From NCBI GenBank assembly GCA_900102235.1, contig FMVL01000004.1, positions 444,822 through 508,821 of the forward strand: a stretch of 64,000 nucleotides of DNA. The letters run 5' to 3'. The first letter of the stretch is position 1; every line of letters begins with the position of its first letter. The position numbers and the translations under genes are program-made. The notes beneath the pieces were generated by a model that worked only from the letters and a program-made list of their open reading frames with translations, ran no database searches and was not told the DNA's origin. This stretch comes from Lachnospiraceae bacterium XBB2008 (GTDB lineage: Bacteria > Bacillota > Clostridia > Lachnospirales > Lachnospiraceae). This document shows, in pieces, positions 25,781-33,938 of this stretch.

Positions 25781-27637
25781 TCACTGTTTATATGTATAGG
25801 TCGGGACTATTCTTTTGACCAGAGGTCTGATGTCCTGATCCTCTATCTCGCTTGAATCCTTGAGTTCCTTAAGCTGCTCGAAGAACAGATCCTCATCGAT
25901 CTCGAGAGGTCTTCCGATGTGGATCATGGAGTTGGCCGTTTCCTTAAGGCCTTCCTCATCCATCAGCATCTCCTCGTAGAGTTTCTCGCCGGGCCGAAGG
26001 CCGGTGAAACGGATCGGTATCTCATCATAGGGTTTGTAACCCGAGAGTCTGATCAGGTTCTCGGCAAGCTCCAGGATCTTCACGGGCTCACCCATGTCGA
26101 GTACGAATATCTCTCCGCCTTTCGCATAAGCACCTGCCTGAAGTACCAGGGACACCGCTTCGGGGATCGTCATGAAGTATCTGATGATGTCGGGGTGGGT
26201 TACGGTCACGGGCCCGCCTTCCGCTATCTGTTTACGGAAAAGAGGAATGACCGAACCGTTGGAGCCCAGCACGTTACCGAAACGCACCGCCACGAATTCG
26301 GTGTCATATTTATTGTTGAAGGTCTGTATGATCATCTCGCAGATGCGCTTGGAAGCACCCATGATATTCGTGGGGTTCACGGCCTTATCCGTACTGATCA
26401 TCACGAACCTGCGCGCACCGCACATCGCTGCGGCCTGAGCCACATGGAAGGTACCGAAGACATTGTTCTTGATAGCCTCTCCGGGACTGTCCTCCATGAG
26501 AGGTACATGCTTATGCGCCGCTGCGTGATATACGATCGCAGGACGGTATTTGTCGAAGATCCAGTTCATGCGGTTCGCATTACGGATGCTCGCGATGAGG
26601 ACTACCATGTCGAGTTCCGGATGATTGATCTTCAGTTCCTGCTGTATCTCATAAACACTGTTCTCATATATATCCAGCATGATGAGTCTGGCGGGATTGT
26701 GTGTCGCGATCTGACGACAGAGCTCGGATCCTATGGATCCTCCGGCACCCGTCACGAGCACTACCTGGTTCTGTACATATCCGAGGATCGAGTCCAGGTC
26801 TATGTCCGCGGGATCGCGCCCGAGAAGGTCTTCTATCTCTATGTCACGGAGTTTCGATACAGACACATCTCCGTTTACTATCTGATACATGCCGGGCAGC
26901 GATTGGATCTTGCACTCCGTCTCCTTGCAGATCTCAAGTATCTCACGGAGCTGTGATCTCGAGATCGACGGGAGCGCCACGATGATCTGATCTATCTCAT
27001 ACGTATCCGCACATTCGAGGATCTTGTCACGGCCGCCGACCACGCGGATGCCCTGAATGTATTTGCCCCATTTGCCCTTATCGTCGTCGATGATGCATTT
27101 GATCTTCATCGTGGAGAAATTGGAATTGATGATCTCCTTGATGATGACATTGGCAGCCTCTCCGGCACCGATGACCATGACCGATATGTCATTGTTCCGG
27201 TTATTGTTCTTGTGCTTTAAGTTCCTCAGAAAACGATACGAGAAACGGCTCGCGAACATGAACGCGATCAGTATGAACACATACAGGAAATAGTAGCTCT
27301 TGGGAACCGCTATCGCACCCTCCTTGAAGATCTGAAGGCCCACGAGGTTTACGAGACCGGACAGAAAGCTGGATATGACGATAGACTGAAGTTCAGCCTC
27401 ACCGGCATAAGCCCAGAGCGAACTGTAGAGCCTGAATATGTAAAAAAGGAGAAGCGTAAGGACAACATTGATCGGGAGAAACTTCTCGATCGGATGTCTG
27501 AAATGCGGAGGTATGACTCCGTAACTGAACTCATATCTGATCAGGATCGCAAGAACGCTGGATGCGACAATGCTGATGATATCGTATATCACCAGCGCGG
27601 TCCTTCTGTATAGGATCTTAACATTAAACGGTTTCAT
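25781..27637 (-). CDS. Membrane UDP-GlcNAc 4,6-dehydratase-like protein (WbpM/PglF/CapD family)
   Basis: About 618 residues. Four N-terminal membrane segments (about 10-130), a first Rossmann-like domain (SVMVIGAGEAANVIIKEI), and a catalytic SDR domain starting at VVLVTGAGGSIGSELCRQIA. The active site has STDKAVNPTNIMGASKR, in which Met replaces Tyr of the usual YxxxK, as in WbpM and PglF. It makes UDP-2-acetamido-2,6-dideoxy-4-keto-glucose, first step to QuiNAc4N, FucNAc and related sugars. The start at ATG 27637 overlaps the upstream gene by 14 bp; an upstream TTG (27676) is less likely. Confidence 0.93.
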   Translation of the reverse strand: MKPFNVKILYRRTALVIYDIISIVASSVLAILIRYEFSYGVIPPHFRHPIEKFLPINVVLTLLLFYIFRLYSSLWAYAGEAELQSIVISSFLSGLVNLVGLQIFKEGAIAVPKSYYFLYVFILIAFMFASRFSYRFLRNLKHKNNNRNNDISVMVIGAGEAANVIIKEIINSNFSTMKIKCIIDDDKGKWGKYIQGIRVVGGRDKILECADTYEIDQIIVALPSISRSQLREILEICKETECKIQSLPGMYQIVNGDVSVSKLRDIEIEDLLGRDPADIDLDSILGYVQNQVVLVTGAGGSIGSELCRQIATHNPARLIMLDIYENSVYEIQQELKINHPELDMVVLIASIRNANRMNWIFDKYRPAIVYHAAAHKHVPLMEDSPGEAIKNNVFGTFHVAQAAAMCGARRFVMISTDKAVNPTNIMGASKRICEMIIQTFNNKYDTEFVAVRFGNVLGSNGSVIPLFRKQIAEGGPVTVTHPDIIRYFMTIPEAVSLVLQAGAYAKGGEIFVLDMGEPVKILELAENLIRLSGYKPYDEIPIRFTGLRPGEKLYEEMLMDEEGLKETANSMIHIGRPLEIDEDLFFEQLKELKDSSEIEDQDIRPLVKRIVPTYTYKQ

Positions 27638-30335
27638 CTGTCTTCGGCTCGTATTTGTAAAGGGCAAGCGGAACAATGATCAAAAGCAGGATCATCCCCA
27701 CCGGATTACACGGGTGCGAAACCCACTCCGTAAGCCCGCAAACTGCATACATAACAGACACCGCAAGTACTATTCCGGCCGAAGGATCGAACCTTCTTAA
27801 GCGCAGGAATACAACCAGTGCCTGAACGCAGGTGCAAAAGCACCAAATAATAAACATTATCCCTATAATGATACCACCGTCATAGGCTACCTGTAAATAA
27901 ATGTTGTGGGCGTGAGCGGCTATCTCACCGTTAGGTAAAGTCGCTCCCATCTCCTCATGTCCCTCGTAGTTGAGCTGCTCAAAATACGACCGGAAAATGT
28001 CCAGACGCCCGTTACTAACATCCTCACTCTGCTCGGCCTCGATCTTCCAGTATTCGAAGACCCACTCCCCGCTTGCGGGATCATATGCCCAGTAGTTGAT
28101 GTCCCACCACTCCGCGGGGGGTTCACCCTCCATGCTGTACTCGTGAGGAGGCACGAATCCGCCGTTTGCATCCGTCATCAGTTTTTCTCCGGTCAGCATC
28201 ACGCCGCCCGTTCCGAAAGCGTAACCTCCGGAAGATGAGATGCCGGCATCCGTAGTGGAGTTTAAGAGTTCCATCTTGTCTATGTACACGTCATCACGGC
28301 GTCCGTTTATCGTATATGCATCAAGTTTGATCTTATCCTCATCCACTCCGAACATCTTATGGAAAAAGATCTTGGAGAACTTGCTGAACGTGATGTAATC
28401 TTCGCTTCCGTAGTTATTGCTTACCAGAAGATCCTGGGGATAGGTCTCGATCTCCATGATCCTGGGCTCAGCCACGAGCGCGGGAAGGATGCGCTGCGCG
28501 CCGAATACGGGAGGGAAGCAGACGATGACCGAAACAGTGAGCATCACCGCCATGGCCATGAGAGAGCGTATGCGCGCTTTTCCGGCGTCTTTGAACGAAT
28601 AGGCTACCCACATTACCAGCCCCATCGAAACCACGCCTATCATGGCCGTACGCGACATCGTGAAGAGCATGTATACGGATGTGACTCCGGCTATGCACAT
28701 TTCACCGATGCACCTTTTCCATTCTCTCGTCCTGTTGTACTTCTCAAACAGTTTAACGAGCGCAGCACACATGATCAGCGCCATGTACTCCGCCGTGATC
28801 GTAACGGTATGGAACACGAGCGGAAACCTGACATATGTATATGCCGAATACGGTCTGTGCATCAGACAGAATATGACACAGCCCGCAAAGTGTATCAGGA
28901 TGCCGTTTAGCACATTGGTGATGAAGCGTCCCCTGTCCTCCCAGAACAGGAATCTGAACGCGAATACGGCTGTGATAACGCTCATCAGGATCGGCCAGTA
29001 CTCGTGGTGGCGCCTGATAACCATGCCTGCCGCCATCGCGATGCAGGCGAGCGTGTAAGGGATGCTTACGATCTTAAACGGATATTGCTTATCTCTGATC
29101 GCAATCACTATGCATCTGATGATGTATGCGATCATGATGAAGATCACGGGGATAAGCCTGCAAGTCCACATCATGGCCTCCACATGATACTCATCGACCA
29201 TGTCCGGAAGGTTGGTCGTATAATACAGTCTCGCACAGATGATGCCCGCTATCAGGAGCACACCGTTATAGAGGTTGACCAGCTCCTTGAACTTAAACGT
29301 GACTATGATCCCCAATCCTAAGAAAAAGGCCATCTTCCTCCAGGCTATATCGTGGAATATCTCATACAGGGCGTTCATGTACTCCACGCATGCCCAAAGG
29401 GCGAGCGCTATGCAGACAGACTGCGCAAGGGACTGAAGATCCGCTGCCGTCAGTTTGAACGACGGAGCATCACCGGAGTCATAGCTTCTGTTCACGGCAT
29501 AGAGCAAAAGCCCCGCAAGGATCAGGACTCCTATGATCAGCAGAACGATATCGGATATATATATGCTGAATATGTGAAGCGGCCCGATGAATATGATCGC
29601 AATGACGGCGCCGATCACGATGAGCGGGTTCATTAACATCTTAATGATCCACTGAATGGTGCAGAGTTCACCGAGCGCGGGGATCTTTTTCTCAAGGAAA
29701 TTCATGAGAAGCGTGAGAGCTGCCCCGATAGCCAGAAGCGCCGCGATATATATGAGCGAGCGGATCTTTCTCATGGGCTGGGTATAGGTGTATCTGGTCA
29801 TCACGTTGTACGCTTCCCTGTTTTCGCCCGAATACTGCATCAGACCGTTATTGGCCGCACCGGAATTGCCGGTCATCTCAAAGAGCACCTCGAAGTCCGC
29901 AGTCACGCCTTCCAGGGTATAAAAATATCCGTCACCGACTTTGGTATCCAGGTTGATGAACACATCCGCATAGCCGCCTTCGGCACCGGGTCTATAGGTC
30001 TTGTCATCCACGCGCTCAAAGTCTCCGGTCGATACTGTGACCTCACGGAGCAGCGCCGAATTGTCCTGTTTGAAAACACGCAGCGTCAGCTTGTCATCAT
30101 AATAATCGCCCTTGATATAGACGCCGATCGAAGCGATATGATCATACTCGGCGATGAACTGCTGAAGGACGACATTTTCCCCGCCTACTTCCACCGCTCC
30201 GGAAGGCTGTTCCTTGCCGGTCGTGGTTATATCCTCTTTGATGAGCCTGAGCGGGAAGATGCTTAAGATGATGACGGCGAGTATCGCATAGATCGCATAC
30301 CTGACCGCCTGTGCGCGTGTGATCAGATGTCTCAT
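27624..30335 (-). CDS. O-antigen ligase/polymerase-like membrane protein (Wzy_C type)
   Basis: 903 residues, unusually long for the family (about 400-500). A first membrane helix (10-30) is followed by an extracytoplasmic beta-rich domain (about 45-180), then about twelve membrane segments. TMSRTAMIGVVSMGLVMW and the late HAHNIYLQVAYDGGIIIGI are the two signature blocks of O-antigen ligases/polymerases. Between them, about residues 620-790 form a large hydrophilic loop rich in Tyr, Trp and acidic residues. Likely role: polymerising or ligating the lipid-linked repeat units at the outer membrane face. No separate Wzy candidate is obvious in the locus, so this is the best polymerase candidate. 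Confidence 0.8.
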   Translation of the reverse strand: MRHLITRAQAVRYAIYAILAVIILSIFPLRLIKEDITTTGKEQPSGAVEVGGENVVLQQFIAEYDHIASIGVYIKGDYYDDKLTLRVFKQDNSALLREVTVSTGDFERVDDKTYRPGAEGGYADVFINLDTKVGDGYFYTLEGVTADFEVLFEMTGNSGAANNGLMQYSGENREAYNVMTRYTYTQPMRKIRSLIYIAALLAIGAALTLLMNFLEKKIPALGELCTIQWIIKMLMNPLIVIGAVIAIIFIGPLHIFSIYISDIVLLIIGVLILAGLLLYAVNRSYDSGDAPSFKLTAADLQSLAQSVCIALALWACVEYMNALYEIFHDIAWRKMAFFLGLGIIVTFKFKELVNLYNGVLLIAGIICARLYYTTNLPDMVDEYHVEAMMWTCRLIPVIFIMIAYIIRCIVIAIRDKQYPFKIVSIPYTLACIAMAAGMVIRRHHEYWPILMSVITAVFAFRFLFWEDRGRFITNVLNGILIHFAGCVIFCLMHRPYSAYTYVRFPLVFHTVTITAEYMALIMCAALVKLFEKYNRTREWKRCIGEMCIAGVTSVYMLFTMSRTAMIGVVSMGLVMWVAYSFKDAGKARIRSLMAMAVMLTVSVIVCFPPVFGAQRILPALVAEPRIMEIETYPQDLLVSNNYGSEDYITFSKFSKIFFHKMFGVDEDKIKLDAYTINGRRDDVYIDKMELLNSTTDAGISSSGGYAFGTGGVMLTGEKLMTDANGGFVPPHEYSMEGEPPAEWWDINYWAYDPASGEWVFEYWKIEAEQSEDVSNGRLDIFRSYFEQLNYEGHEEMGATLPNGEIAAHAHNIYLQVAYDGGIIIGIMFIIWCFCTCVQALVVFLRLRRFDPSAGIVLAVSVMYAVCGLTEWVSHPCNPVGMILLLIIVPLALYKYEPKTDETV

Positions 30336-30341
30336 TGATTT

Positions 30342-31940
30342 CTACCTGTTTCCTTTAGAACTTCTCTTCTTCACAAAACCGAAAACTCCGTATATGAGAT
30401 ACGGCAGCATGAACCACCAGAATACCGTATATCTGGGCAAAAATGTCGGCCCCGGGATCAGTGTGGCCCAGATGGCCAGCGGAAGGATGTACGCGATAAC
30501 TGACGGCCAGTCCTTCCTGTAAATGAACACGGCCATGCCGAACAGATACAGCCACAGCATCGCTCCCATGGAAAAGAGAAGCGATACTATCGGAATACGC
30601 TGTATATCATCATCCAGAGAAAGCCACCTGTATAAGCGGTCGACCGGAGGGATCAGGGAGTGCCTTACTCCCGGGTATTCCACCTCGTATCCGAAGTAGG
30701 AGCTCTCCGTATATGTGAACGTATATACGGCATGTCCCTCATACACGTTGACCACCGTGAACGGATAGAAATAACCGTAGCAGGTATTGAGCCATGCGTT
30801 CACGTAACTTAACGGATGCTGTTTAAAAAGCGAGATCCACAGCCCCCGGTATCTGCCCGGATCAGCCTCGTATGCGGCATTGTCAAATCCTATCTTTACG
30901 GGATCCGAAAGCTTGGGGGTGTAGTGCTTAAGAACATCCTCGGGAAGGATCTCATATAGCGCTTCAAGTTCCTCATCGGTAAACTCATCCCCGTATGCGC
31001 TCCAGGTCCTCGCAAGCTGCTGGATCGGAACCGTGAGCATCTCCTGATGCTCGGAATCGTCAGCATCAAGGACCGCTGCAAGTCCCATGCTGATGAGCTG
31101 GTAAACAAACAAAACGCCGGCCAGAGCAAGTGCCGGCAATATGCGCCTGATCACCGTGCCCGAAGATGTCGCAGCCAAGTATCCGCCCATCACACAGGCA
31201 TAGATGATAAATGCATATACGCCGTTATGTCTGTTGAGCATCATGATCAAAAGCGACGCGAGCAGACAGATGTGATCGGTACGTCCCGCCTTATCCTTCA
31301 GCACCCTGACGCTCAAAACAACGCTTACGAGCACCGCCGCCGCAAAGACCGTATCCTTGACCGAACACAGCGCAAACATGACCACGGTCGGAAAACATGC
31401 ATACCAGATCAGGGCGAAGGGCCTGTATCTCTTCATGGTACTTATAACCCATGAAAAAACAAGCGAAAGACCGACCATCTGCACCAGGATGTAGAATGCT
31501 ATCCCGGCATTGGCCGAGCCTGCAAAAACCTCTCCCGCGCGCACGCTCCCCCCGAGGAAAAGCGTATGCAGGAGCGGATGATGCGTTGTAAAGTTCCGCG
31601 TGGCGACAGCCGTGTATTCATCCACGGCATCATATACAAAAAATCCCGGAAATTCCGCCAGAAACACCGGGATCCAGCAAGCAAAGACTATAAGGGCATT
31701 ACGTATGAGCAGAGCCACAGGCCGGCCATTGTCCGCATCGTCATCACCGGATGACAATTCGCGCAGGGAACCATATCTCAGAAAGAAATACAGGGAAGCT
31801 CCGGTCAGAATAAGGATAAGCACCGCAGCGATCCACGGAACCGGATCCGATAACTCTATCGCACCGTTTCGGTCTGTCATGGATCCCAAAAACATGAAGA
31901 CAGCACATACTGATGCGAATACGGCCGATATGGCCGTCAT
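30342..31940 (-). CDS. Multi-pass membrane protein, GT-C-like (DUF6020-like)
   Basis: About 532 residues with roughly eleven membrane segments. After the third segment, PGFFVYDAVDEYTAVATRNF carries an acidic residue cluster, followed by HHPLLHTLFLGGSV, a layout recalling GT-C transferases with a catalytic acid in the first outer loop and seen in DUF6020 proteins of Clostridia. A long outer loop (about 315-440) contains Trp- and Tyr-rich stretches. GT-C enzymes use polyprenyl-phosphate sugars. The start at ATG 31940 follows GGAAGAGG; an upstream TTG (31988) would overlap the GT2 gene by 41 bp. Family naming is tentative. Confidence 0.68.
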   Translation of the reverse strand: MTAISAVFASVCAVFMFLGSMTDRNGAIELSDPVPWIAAVLILILTGASLYFFLRYGSLRELSSGDDDADNGRPVALLIRNALIVFACWIPVFLAEFPGFFVYDAVDEYTAVATRNFTTHHPLLHTLFLGGSVRAGEVFAGSANAGIAFYILVQMVGLSLVFSWVISTMKRYRPFALIWYACFPTVVMFALCSVKDTVFAAAVLVSVVLSVRVLKDKAGRTDHICLLASLLIMMLNRHNGVYAFIIYACVMGGYLAATSSGTVIRRILPALALAGVLFVYQLISMGLAAVLDADDSEHQEMLTVPIQQLARTWSAYGDEFTDEELEALYEILPEDVLKHYTPKLSDPVKIGFDNAAYEADPGRYRGLWISLFKQHPLSYVNAWLNTCYGYFYPFTVVNVYEGHAVYTFTYTESSYFGYEVEYPGVRHSLIPPVDRLYRWLSLDDDIQRIPIVSLLFSMGAMLWLYLFGMAVFIYRKDWPSVIAYILPLAIWATLIPGPTFLPRYTVFWWFMLPYLIYGVFGFVKKRSSKGNR

Positions 31941-31947
31941 CCGTACG

Positions 31948-32901
31948 CTATGCCTCTTCCCGGGTGTCAGCGGTCTCAAGTCCCACAACCTCTCTCACGA
32001 CATACTGCGGTGTCTCATTCACCGACATATAGGTGCGTCCGACATACTCGCCCACGAGTCCGAGCATGACCATGAGCATGCCCCCCATGAAGAGGATGAC
32101 GCATATAAGTGTCGGAAATCCCATGGGCGCGCCGGAATTCATAAACTTCCTGACGATCGTATATATCATGTATACGACTCCGAGGAGTGCACAGATGATC
32201 CCCGTCATGGTCGATATCCTTAAGGGTTTTACGGAAAAAGCGGTGAAGCCGTTCATCCACAGACCGAGAAGTTTGGAAAAAGTATATCCCGAGCTACCTG
32301 CCTCTCTCTGCCTGTGGTCCACGTCCACATTGGTTATCTTGTTGGTGGTACGAAGGACCAGTCCCATGACGTAAGGATATGAGCTCTTATATTTGAGCAT
32401 CTCGTCTATGACGAATCTGCGCGCGGCATAATAACTGGACAGGTAAAGCTTCCTGGGCTTCCCCAGCATGATGCAGGTCATCAGGTCATTGAGCCTGCTG
32501 CCCAGATTCCTGAAACCCGAATGCATCTTATGGTCATATCTCGCATACACGACATCGGAACCCGCCTCTATCGCTTCAAGAAGCCTTCCGACCTGGTTCG
32601 CGGGAGTCTGTCCGTCATCATCGAGACTCACCACTATGTCACCCTTCGTAAGCTCGTATCCGGCCATGAGAGCCGCGTGCTGTCCGAAATTGCGGGCAAG
32701 ATTGACTCCCGTGATACGCGCATCATTCTCAGCAAGATCGCGGATGACATCGAATGTGTTGTCCGGGGATGCGTCATTTACGAGTACGATCTCATAATCA
32801 TATCCCTTCATCTGCGCCATCGTCTCGCGGATCTCATCAACCACGGAAGTTACGGTCCCGGCCGATCTGTAGCAGGGTATGCAAAAACTGATCAATTTCA
32901 T
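31948..32901 (-). CDS. GtrB/DPM1-like polyprenyl-phosphate glycosyltransferase (GT2)
   Basis: 317 residues. GT2 domain (about 1-220): ISFCIPCYRSAGTVTSVVDE, LVNDASPDNTFDVIRDL, GVNLARNFGQHAALMAGYEL, the metal site in VVSLDDDGQTPANQV, and RQREAGSSGYTFSKLLGLW. Two C-terminal membrane segments (about 230-290) with GEYVGRTYMSVNETPQYVVR are diagnostic of the GtrB/ArnC group. It makes an undecaprenyl-phosphate-linked sugar in the cytosol. With a GtrA flippase (39846) and GT-C proteins (30342, 33937, 36841) it fits a three-part scheme for decorating glycans outside the cell. It overlaps the acetyltransferase gene by 4 bp. Confidence 0.92.
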   Translation of the reverse strand: MKLISFCIPCYRSAGTVTSVVDEIRETMAQMKGYDYEIVLVNDASPDNTFDVIRDLAENDARITGVNLARNFGQHAALMAGYELTKGDIVVSLDDDGQTPANQVGRLLEAIEAGSDVVYARYDHKMHSGFRNLGSRLNDLMTCIMLGKPRKLYLSSYYAARRFVIDEMLKYKSSYPYVMGLVLRTTNKITNVDVDHRQREAGSSGYTFSKLLGLWMNGFTAFSVKPLRISTMTGIICALLGVVYMIYTIVRKFMNSGAPMGFPTLICVILFMGGMLMVMLGLVGEYVGRTYMSVNETPQYVVREVVGLETADTREEA

Positions 32902-33404
32902 AAGTCCAACTCCATATGCACCAGATCGCGATGTCCGACATAGTCCTTTTCGACAAAAACGGGTTTAAAGCCGGCATGAACATAGCTGTTAGCGGCAGGC
33001 ATGTTATCGGAGAACACACGGAGCGTGAACTTCTTAAGTCCCATGTCGCGTGCATACTTAACAGCCCACTCGACTATGGCATTGCCGTATCCCCTGCCGA
33101 GAGCATCGTCCTCGCCGATGAAGACTCCGTACTCCGCGGTCAGTGCTTCCATATCGATATCGCGTATATATACACTGCCTATGGGCCTTGTACCCCCGGC
33201 AGTGATCTCTTCCATGATGAACTGGCGGACCTTTCCGGTCTCTACTTTCTCATGCAGCCACCGGACGTGTCCTTCGTACGTAAAAGGCTTCTGTACCAGG
33301 AAGTTTCTTTTTACCCTGGGTTTATTACGCCATTCCACTATAAGATCCGTATCTTCCACCGTGATCGGGCGGACCTTCAGATTGTCGTTAACCTGCATTT
33401 CCAT
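32898..33404 (-). CDS. GNAT N-acetyltransferase (PseH/WecD-like)
   Basis: About 168 residues from the ATG at 33404; the frame is open to 33434. GNAT fold: KVRPITVEDTDLIVEWRN at the start, GHVRWLHEKVETG, YGVFIGEDDALGRGYGNAIV with the acetyl-CoA loop (GRGYGNA), and LRVFSDNMPAANSYVHAGF. The opening WRN block is shared with PseH and RimJ-like sugar acetyltransferases. Two aminotransferases that make 4-amino sugars (24545, 35687) lie in the locus, so a nucleotide-linked 4-amino sugar is the likely substrate. No clear ribosome site. A palindromic element and a TATAAT lie just upstream (33415-33473), so a sub-operon probably begins here. Confidence 0.85.
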   Translation of the reverse strand: MEMQVNDNLKVRPITVEDTDLIVEWRNKPRVKRNFLVQKPFTYEGHVRWLHEKVETGKVRQFIMEEITAGGTRPIGSVYIRDIDMEALTAEYGVFIGEDDALGRGYGNAIVEWAVKYARDMGLKKFTLRVFSDNMPAANSYVHAGFKPVFVEKDYVGHRDLVHMELDL

Positions 33405-33414
33405 GTGATTAATT

Positions 33415-33473
33415 AAAGGATTAATTATGTGCACGTATGGAAATACACGGATGTATTTCCGTGCACCATTATA
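33415..33473 (-). repeat. 56-bp palindromic element, copy 3, with adjacent -10 box
   Basis: Hairpin core: GTGCAC (33429-33434), a 4-base bulge, GGAAATACA (33439-33447), loop CGGA, TGTATTTCC (33452-33460), GTGCAC (33461-33466). One base beyond, ATTATA at 33468-33473 reads TATAAT on the minus strand. The flanking GGATTAATT also matches the copies at 50017-50128. The outer stem pair differs from those copies but still pairs. Confidence 0.88.
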
Positions 33474-33681
33474 TCATTAAAGTCCTTATACTGCACCTTT
33501 TTAGGGGATATTGCAGGTTGATGTTAAGATTATGTTAACTTTTCCGAAAATATGCCGATATATCAGTTAAAGGCGGATGGTCGAAGGAACGATCATCATA
33601 TGATACCTGAATCAGAGCCAGGGACGGCCGGGAGGTAGCATTGCAGTATACGGAAATGATTCGCTCAGAAAAGTAACGGGA
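33474..33681. other. Intergenic region upstream of the small 33682 ORF
   Basis: AT-rich at first (33511-33545 contains TTGCAG, TTGATG and GTTAACTTTT, a possible promoter region for the rightward small ORF). An in-frame reading of the small ORF continues back to a TGA at 33601-33603 without an ATG; a good GGAGGT at 33631-33636 has only an ATT or an out-of-frame TTG close behind it. Confidence 0.6.
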
Positions 33682-33906
33682 GTGATCGAAACCGACAGGC
33701 TGGGAAGGGATTCCGGAGGTGGCGGCGCCTTCTATCAGCAGAACAGAAAAGAAGAGAAAGGAGACGGTTTCGCGGGTATCTTCGAAAATGAGCGTAAGAA
33801 AAACGAAGAGCCCAGAGACATAGCCATAAGCAGCAACGGATATGGTGCAAACGGCATGCCTCACGCAATCTACATCAGAATGAAAGACTATACTTACCAA
33901 ACCTGA
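33682..33906 (+). CDS. Small protein of unknown function (GTG start, start uncertain)
   Basis: 74 residues from a GTG at 33682; the same frame is open back to 33604. Hydrophilic, with GGGG near the start, FAGIFENERKKNEEP in the middle and a tail AIYIRMKDYTYQT. No signal or membrane segment. I do not recognise the family. Support for it being real: it is the only rightward frame in a 500-bp gap, and a strong terminator (33905-33938) begins at its stop codon. The GGAGGT at 33631 suggests a longer product starting near 33640 with a rare start codon (ATT), which would add residues reading IAVYGNDSLRKVTG. Confidence 0.5.
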   Translation: MIETDRLGRDSGGGGAFYQQNRKEEKGDGFAGIFENERKKNEEPRDIAISSNGYGANGMPHAIYIRMKDYTYQT

Positions 33907-33938
33907 AAACGACGGAAGCCGATGCATCCGTCGTTTTC
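33905..33938. terminator. Bidirectional terminator between convergent genes
   Basis: A 12-bp perfect stem: GAAAACGACGGA (33905-33916), 10-base loop, TCCGTCGTTTTC (33927-33938). The stem's A/T ends give U-runs on both strands. It overlaps the stop codons of both the small rightward ORF and the leftward membrane protein gene. Confidence 0.85.
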
